Source of the DNA: Oligoflexia bacterium
GTDB taxonomy: Bacteria > Bdellovibrionota > UBA1018 > CAIMNF01
Reading direction: 5' to 3'
Assembly: GCA_903858975.1 (NCBI GenBank)
Contig: CAIOKW010000280.1
Location: 1-7,180 of the forward strand
DNA length: 7,180 bases
The notes beneath the pieces are model-generated. The model saw only the letters and a list, made by a program, of their open reading frames with translations. It was not told the origin of the DNA and did not search any database. Positions 4,858 to 7,180 of the stretch are shown in pieces (position 1 is the first letter of the stretch; each line of letters begins with the position of its first letter). A program made the translations under genes and the position numbers.

Positions 4858-5403
4858 TTAATCAATCTGATCGTGCATGAGTTCTTCACCGGGCTTAACA
4901 CCTTGTGAATTCACGATCTTTGCAGGAATTCCGGTTGCGGTGCTGTGATCCGGAACTGATTTAATCACCACCGAATTGGCTCCAATTCGAGCATGATTCC
5001 CGATCGTGATATTTCCAAGAATTTTAGCCCCAGCCCCCACCACGACGTGACTCCCAATAGTGGGATGTCGCTTGGTGGGATTGAAATCCACTCCGCCCAG
5101 AGTTACGCCGTGAAAGATCAAACAGAAATCACCAATCTCTGCAGTCTCACCAATCACAACACCCATCCCGTGATCAATAATCAGATTACGACCAATTTTC
5201 GCTCCAGGATGAATATCAATCCCCGTTAAAAAACGAGAAAGCTCACTGACCGCTCTAGGGAAAAATGGGACCCGCGCCTGATAAAGAAAATGCGCAATAC
5301 GATGAAAACCAAGTGCTTTCACACCCGGATAGAGGAACAAAACCTCTAAGGAACTTTTCGTCGCAGGATCGTATTTACGGTAGGTCTCGATGAGTTGCCA
5401 CAT
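4858..5403 (-). CDS. cysE: Serine O-acetyltransferase, short form
   Basis: The enzyme acetylates L-serine with acetyl-CoA to O-acetylserine, the first committed step of cysteine synthesis in the cytoplasm. A short helical N-terminus (DPATKSSLEVL, LGFHRIAHFLY) leads into a left-handed beta helix of hexapeptide repeats (about 62-145). Diagnostic features are GIDIHPGAKIG with Asp63, DHGMGVVIGETAEIGD with His78, the proposed catalytic base, TLGG at 101-104, and RHP with His113. The C-terminal GIPAKIV is the usual CoA-binding end. At 181 residues it lacks much of the N-terminal helical region of the E. coli enzyme (273 residues), as do many short bacterial forms. The ATG overlaps the fabI stop by one base (TAATG), so translation is probably coupled. 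No cysK is in view. The hexapeptide fold is shared with other acetyltransferases, but these motifs are those of CysE. Confidence 0.94.
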   Translation of the reverse strand: MWQLIETYRKYDPATKSSLEVLFLYPGVKALGFHRIAHFLYQARVPFFPRAVSELSRFLTGIDIHPGAKIGRNLIIDHGMGVVIGETAEIGDFCLIFHGVTLGGVDFNPTKRHPTIGSHVVVGAGAKILGNITIGNHARIGANSVVIKSVPDHSTATGIPAKIVNSQGVKPGEELMHDQID

Positions 5404-6179
5404 TAGGCACCCATGATATTAAATCCCGAGTCCACATACAATACATTCCCCGTCATGTGGCGTGCGCCATCCTGACAAAGGAAGGCTGCAAGGGAACCGA
5501 CATCTTCGGGCGACACATTCTCATGCATTGGAGCTTTCTGCTCAATTTGCCCAAGAATATCTCTAAAATTTGAAATACCGCCTGCCGCAGCAAGCGTTTT
5601 GATAGGGCCCGCAGAAATGGCATTCACGCGGATTTTCTTTTGGCCTAAGTCATGCGCAAGGTATCGAACACTCGCCTCAAGGGCCGCTTTTGCAACGCCC
5701 ATGACATTGTATCCAGCAACCACTTTTTCAGCGCCATAGTAAGTCAGCGTAATAATGCTTCCGCCTTTTGCAGGGTCCATGAGTTTCTCTGCTTCGCGAG
5801 CAGTCGCCACTAATGAGTAAGCACTGATATCTAGAGCCTGCGCAAAACCTGCGCGAGAAGTATCCACGAAACGCCCTTGAAGCTCTTCTTTACTCGCAAA
5901 CGCTACCGAGTGAATCAGGATATCAAGACCGCCCCACTTCTCTTTTACTTTTTGGAACAAGTTTGCAATTTGCTCATCGCTCGTGACATCACAGGCTTCA
6001 ATCAGATCCGCATTCACGCTTTCTGCGAGAGGACGCACTCGTCTTTCGAGCGCATCTCCCAGATAATTGAAAGCAAGCTTTGCTCCTGCTTGATGAAGGG
6101 CTTCTGCAATCCCCCACGCAATGGATCGATCATTGGCAAGGCCCAGAATGAGTGCTTTTTTACCTGCGAGTGTGCTCAT
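5403..6179 (-). CDS. fabI: Enoyl-[acyl-carrier-protein] reductase (NADH)
   Basis: FabI reduces trans-2-enoyl-ACP with NAD(P)H, the last step of each fatty-acid elongation cycle. The short-chain dehydrogenase fold shows the FabI-type nucleotide site GLANDRSIAWGIA (13-25), a CDVT segment at 63-66 binding the adenine side, and HSVAFA at 90-95. The catalytic pair is Tyr157-x6-Lys164 (YNVMGVAKAALE), with Tyr147/Tyr148 nearby matching E. coli Tyr146. SAGPIKTLAA (189-198) is the substrate-binding loop. Ala93 replaces the Gly93 that can mutate to triclosan resistance in E. coli, but Ala is normal in sensitive S. aureus FabI, so resistance cannot be inferred. The length of 258 is normal. The ATG has a weak GGAA site nine bases upstream. 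It follows the LytM-like lipoprotein by 16 bases and overlaps cysE, so all are probably on one transcript. Confidence 0.96.
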   Translation of the reverse strand: MSTLAGKKALILGLANDRSIAWGIAEALHQAGAKLAFNYLGDALERRVRPLAESVNADLIEACDVTSDEQIANLFQKVKEKWGGLDILIHSVAFASKEELQGRFVDTSRAGFAQALDISAYSLVATAREAEKLMDPAKGGSIITLTYYGAEKVVAGYNVMGVAKAALEASVRYLAHDLGQKKIRVNAISAGPIKTLAAAGGISNFRDILGQIEQKAPMHENVSPEDVGSLAAFLCQDGARHMTGNVLYVDSGFNIMGA

Positions 6180-6195
6180 GATTTCAAATTCCGAT

Positions 6196-6729
6196 CTATA
6201 AACAAATGCCGTTGCCGTAAAAAGTACTCAGATTCTGTCTGAATGTGGTGCTCATGAAAGAAAGCGGACAAACCGGTGACCCGTCGAGAAGAACCTGAAA
6301 GCCCACAGACCCTGAAATCACGAAGGTCCCAATGATTTGGCCTGACACCACAGAATCGCCTGGGCGCACGAGCAAGTTATTCATTCCATAAATACGAGTC
6401 GCCAAACGACCTGAGTGTGCAATCGTAACATAGGTTGCACTCGTACCATTGAGAGTCGTGACGCCAGTGCTGGTAACAATTCCATTTGCTGGAGCAAGGT
6501 AAGTTCCGGTGGTTCCAGAGGAGGTAAATACCCAATAAGGATTTGCGGAACTAAATCCAGAGGTCAGGGCATTGAAGGTATAAGATTGTGGAGTAATGCT
6601 ATCTAACTGAGGAAGTGAGCTGTCTGAAAATAAAGAAAGCGGATCTACCGTCCCTGCTGCATTTCCGCAGCCCGAAGCACCGATGATCAAACTCATTCCT
6701 AAGACCAAACTTAAAATTGTATTTTTCAT
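6196..6729 (-). CDS. Lipoprotein with a degenerate M23/LytM-like domain
   Basis: The 177-residue protein has a Lys-containing N-terminus, a hydrophobic core (about 5-17) and a lipobox ASGC with Cys21; Gly22 at +2 suggests transport to the outer membrane. A Ser/Thr/Asn-rich linker reaches to about residue 70. Residues 75-160 follow the pattern of the M23 (lysostaphin/LytM) domain: TYLAPANGIVTSTG, then YVTIAHSGRLATRIYGM (His105), then LLVRPGDSVVSGQIIGTF, then a strand SVGFQVLLDGSPVCPLSFM. The first zinc ligands (H-x3-D) are absent, and the HxH motif is replaced by VGFQV, so no metal site is expected. It may act as an amidase activator or binding protein, like EnvC/NlpD-type domains, rather than a hydrolase. 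Cys154 and Cys176 could pair. An AAAGGA Shine-Dalgarno (6737-6742) supports the start. It is 16 bases after the barrel gene and 16 before fabI. Domain call is by pattern only. Confidence 0.75.
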   Translation of the reverse strand: MKNTILSLVLGMSLIIGASGCGNAAGTVDPLSLFSDSSLPQLDSITPQSYTFNALTSGFSSANPYWVFTSSGTTGTYLAPANGIVTSTGVTTLNGTSATYVTIAHSGRLATRIYGMNNLLVRPGDSVVSGQIIGTFVISGSVGFQVLLDGSPVCPLSFMSTTFRQNLSTFYGNGICL

Positions 6730-6739
6730 GGAATATTCC
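6730..6739. repeat. Ten-base palindrome GGAATATTCC at the lipoprotein ribosome site
   Basis: A perfect self-complementary GGAATATTCC fills the space between the Shine-Dalgarno and the ATG of the LytM-like lipoprotein gene. In RNA its short loop would not fold well, so it is more likely to be coincidence than an operator, but its position over the translation start is noted. Confidence 0.3.
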
Positions 6740-6745
6740 TTTAAA

Positions 6746-7180
6746 TTAAAATTGATAATTCACGCCGAATGAATAGGTCAGATAGCTCATTTTGCTCGAA
6801 GCAATTAGATAAGTGACCGGGATGCGTGCATAAACCGAAAACCCATCTCCTACCTTATACTCTACTCCGCCTCGCACTTGGGCAGCAAAGTAAGCATAGG
6901 CGCGGTAAGCGGTGGCCGATTGAGAATTCAAATATGCAAAAGCGGCTCCTACCGATGCAGCAATGGTCGTTGAGAAATCACTGAACACTTTTCCTGGAAG
7001 CTCAAGGCCCGCCATGATCGGAAACACTCGAAATGCAGTCGTAGTATCTGATCTTAAAGTCAGAGACTGATACCCGACGCTCACAAAATTATTCACAGCC
7101 GGATTCAAAATGGGATCCACATAGAACGCGCCACTGAAACCTAAGTTCGAGTTAAAGTTCTGAGCCGAAGCGCCCACCCC
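6746..7180 (-). CDS. Outer-membrane beta-barrel protein, C-terminal part (runs off the right edge)
   Basis: The frame is open through the right edge. The in-frame GTG at 7177 reads as an internal Val, not a start, because no ribosome site is in view and the strand pattern is already under way. About 144 residues are visible. They show alternating polar/hydrophobic beta strands rich in Gly, Tyr, Phe, Ser and Thr (FVSVGYQSLTL, AYRAYAYFAAQVRGGVEYKVG, GFSVYARIPVTYLI). The chain ends in Phe after a final strand YSFGVNYQF, the classical C-terminal signal recognised by the BAM complex. Segments such as FRVFPIMAGLELPG look like inter-strand turns. A small outer-membrane barrel (OmpW/OmpA-like size class) is likely, but no specific family or ligand can be named. 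It is the most upstream visible member of the barrel-lipoprotein-fabI-cysE run; the lipoprotein follows after 16 bases. Confidence 0.8.
   Translation of the reverse strand, partial: GVGASAQNFNSNLGFSGAFYVDPILNPAVNNFVSVGYQSLTLRSDTTTAFRVFPIMAGLELPGKVFSDFSTTIAASVGAAFAYLNSQSATAYRAYAYFAAQVRGGVEYKVGDGFSVYARIPVTYLIASSKMSYLTYSFGVNYQF

Noticed and set aside
5670..6000. Possible triclosan-resistant FabI because Ala93 replaces Gly93
   Set aside because: Alanine at this position is normal in triclosan-sensitive FabI such as that of S. aureus, so resistance cannot be read from it.
5877..6242. Plus-strand open frame of 121 codons opposite fabI
   Set aside because: It is antisense to a well-conserved fabI frame; its product is Cys/Arg-rich without a domain pattern, and there is no promoter or ribosome site.
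7175..7177. GTG at 7177-7175 as the start of the barrel protein
   Set aside because: The frame stays open to the window edge, no ribosome site is visible, and there is no signal peptide after it, although a barrel protein needs one. The gene is truncated by the window.

Overview
The window looks like ordinary chromosomal DNA of a Gram-negative bacterium. The evidence is a C-terminal outer-membrane beta-barrel fragment ending in Phe, two lipoproteins with lipoboxes, a secreted protein with a Sec signal peptide and a periplasmic-facing PAP2 phosphatase. Coding is dense on both strands, with very short gaps. The style of the small, very basic Lys/Arg-rich protein and the envelope genes makes me think of Bdellovibrionota or another delta-proteobacterium-like lineage, but that is an impression and not a sequence-based assignment. 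I see no insertion sequence, integrase, tRNA, rRNA, CRISPR array or clear sign of horizontal transfer.

Layout: (1) Positions 1-2087, minus strand, read right to left: an RsuA/RluB-type rRNA pseudouridine synthase, a family-5-like uracil-DNA glycosylase (start overlaps the previous stop in ATGA), a small lipoprotein with a carboxypeptidase-regulatory-like beta domain, then the first 44 codons of an unrecognised gene that runs off the left edge. (2) Positions 2131-2168: a strong bidirectional intrinsic terminator. A possible promoter for the pseudouridine synthase gene is partly embedded in it. (3) Positions 2187-2927, minus strand: a 2-Cys peroxiredoxin followed 15 bases later by a 65-residue, extremely basic protein with a run of nine threonines. 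(4) Positions 2928-3004: a 77-base divergent promoter region with a 15-base perfect inverted repeat. (5) Positions 3005-4857, plus strand: a six-helix PAP2 phosphatase, then a secreted 379-residue protein with features of a papain-like cysteine peptidase. The second gene has its own TTGACA promoter element and probably little or no leader. (6) Positions 4858-7180, minus strand, read right to left: the end of an outer-membrane barrel gene, a lipoprotein with a degenerate M23/LytM-like domain, fabI, and a short-form cysE. The gaps are 16 and 16 bases, then a one-base overlap (TAATG), so this is very likely one transcript.

Functionally the window mixes housekeeping (rRNA modification, uracil repair, peroxide removal, fatty-acid and cysteine synthesis) with envelope functions (barrel, two lipoproteins, PAP2, secreted putative peptidase). 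I did not find a convincing new multi-gene system. The most promising leads are the secreted Cys/His/Asp protein at 3718-4857, the small basic poly-Thr protein tied to the peroxiredoxin, the apparently metal-less LytM-like lipoprotein upstream of fabI, and the inverted repeat placed in the spacer of the predicted peroxiredoxin promoter.
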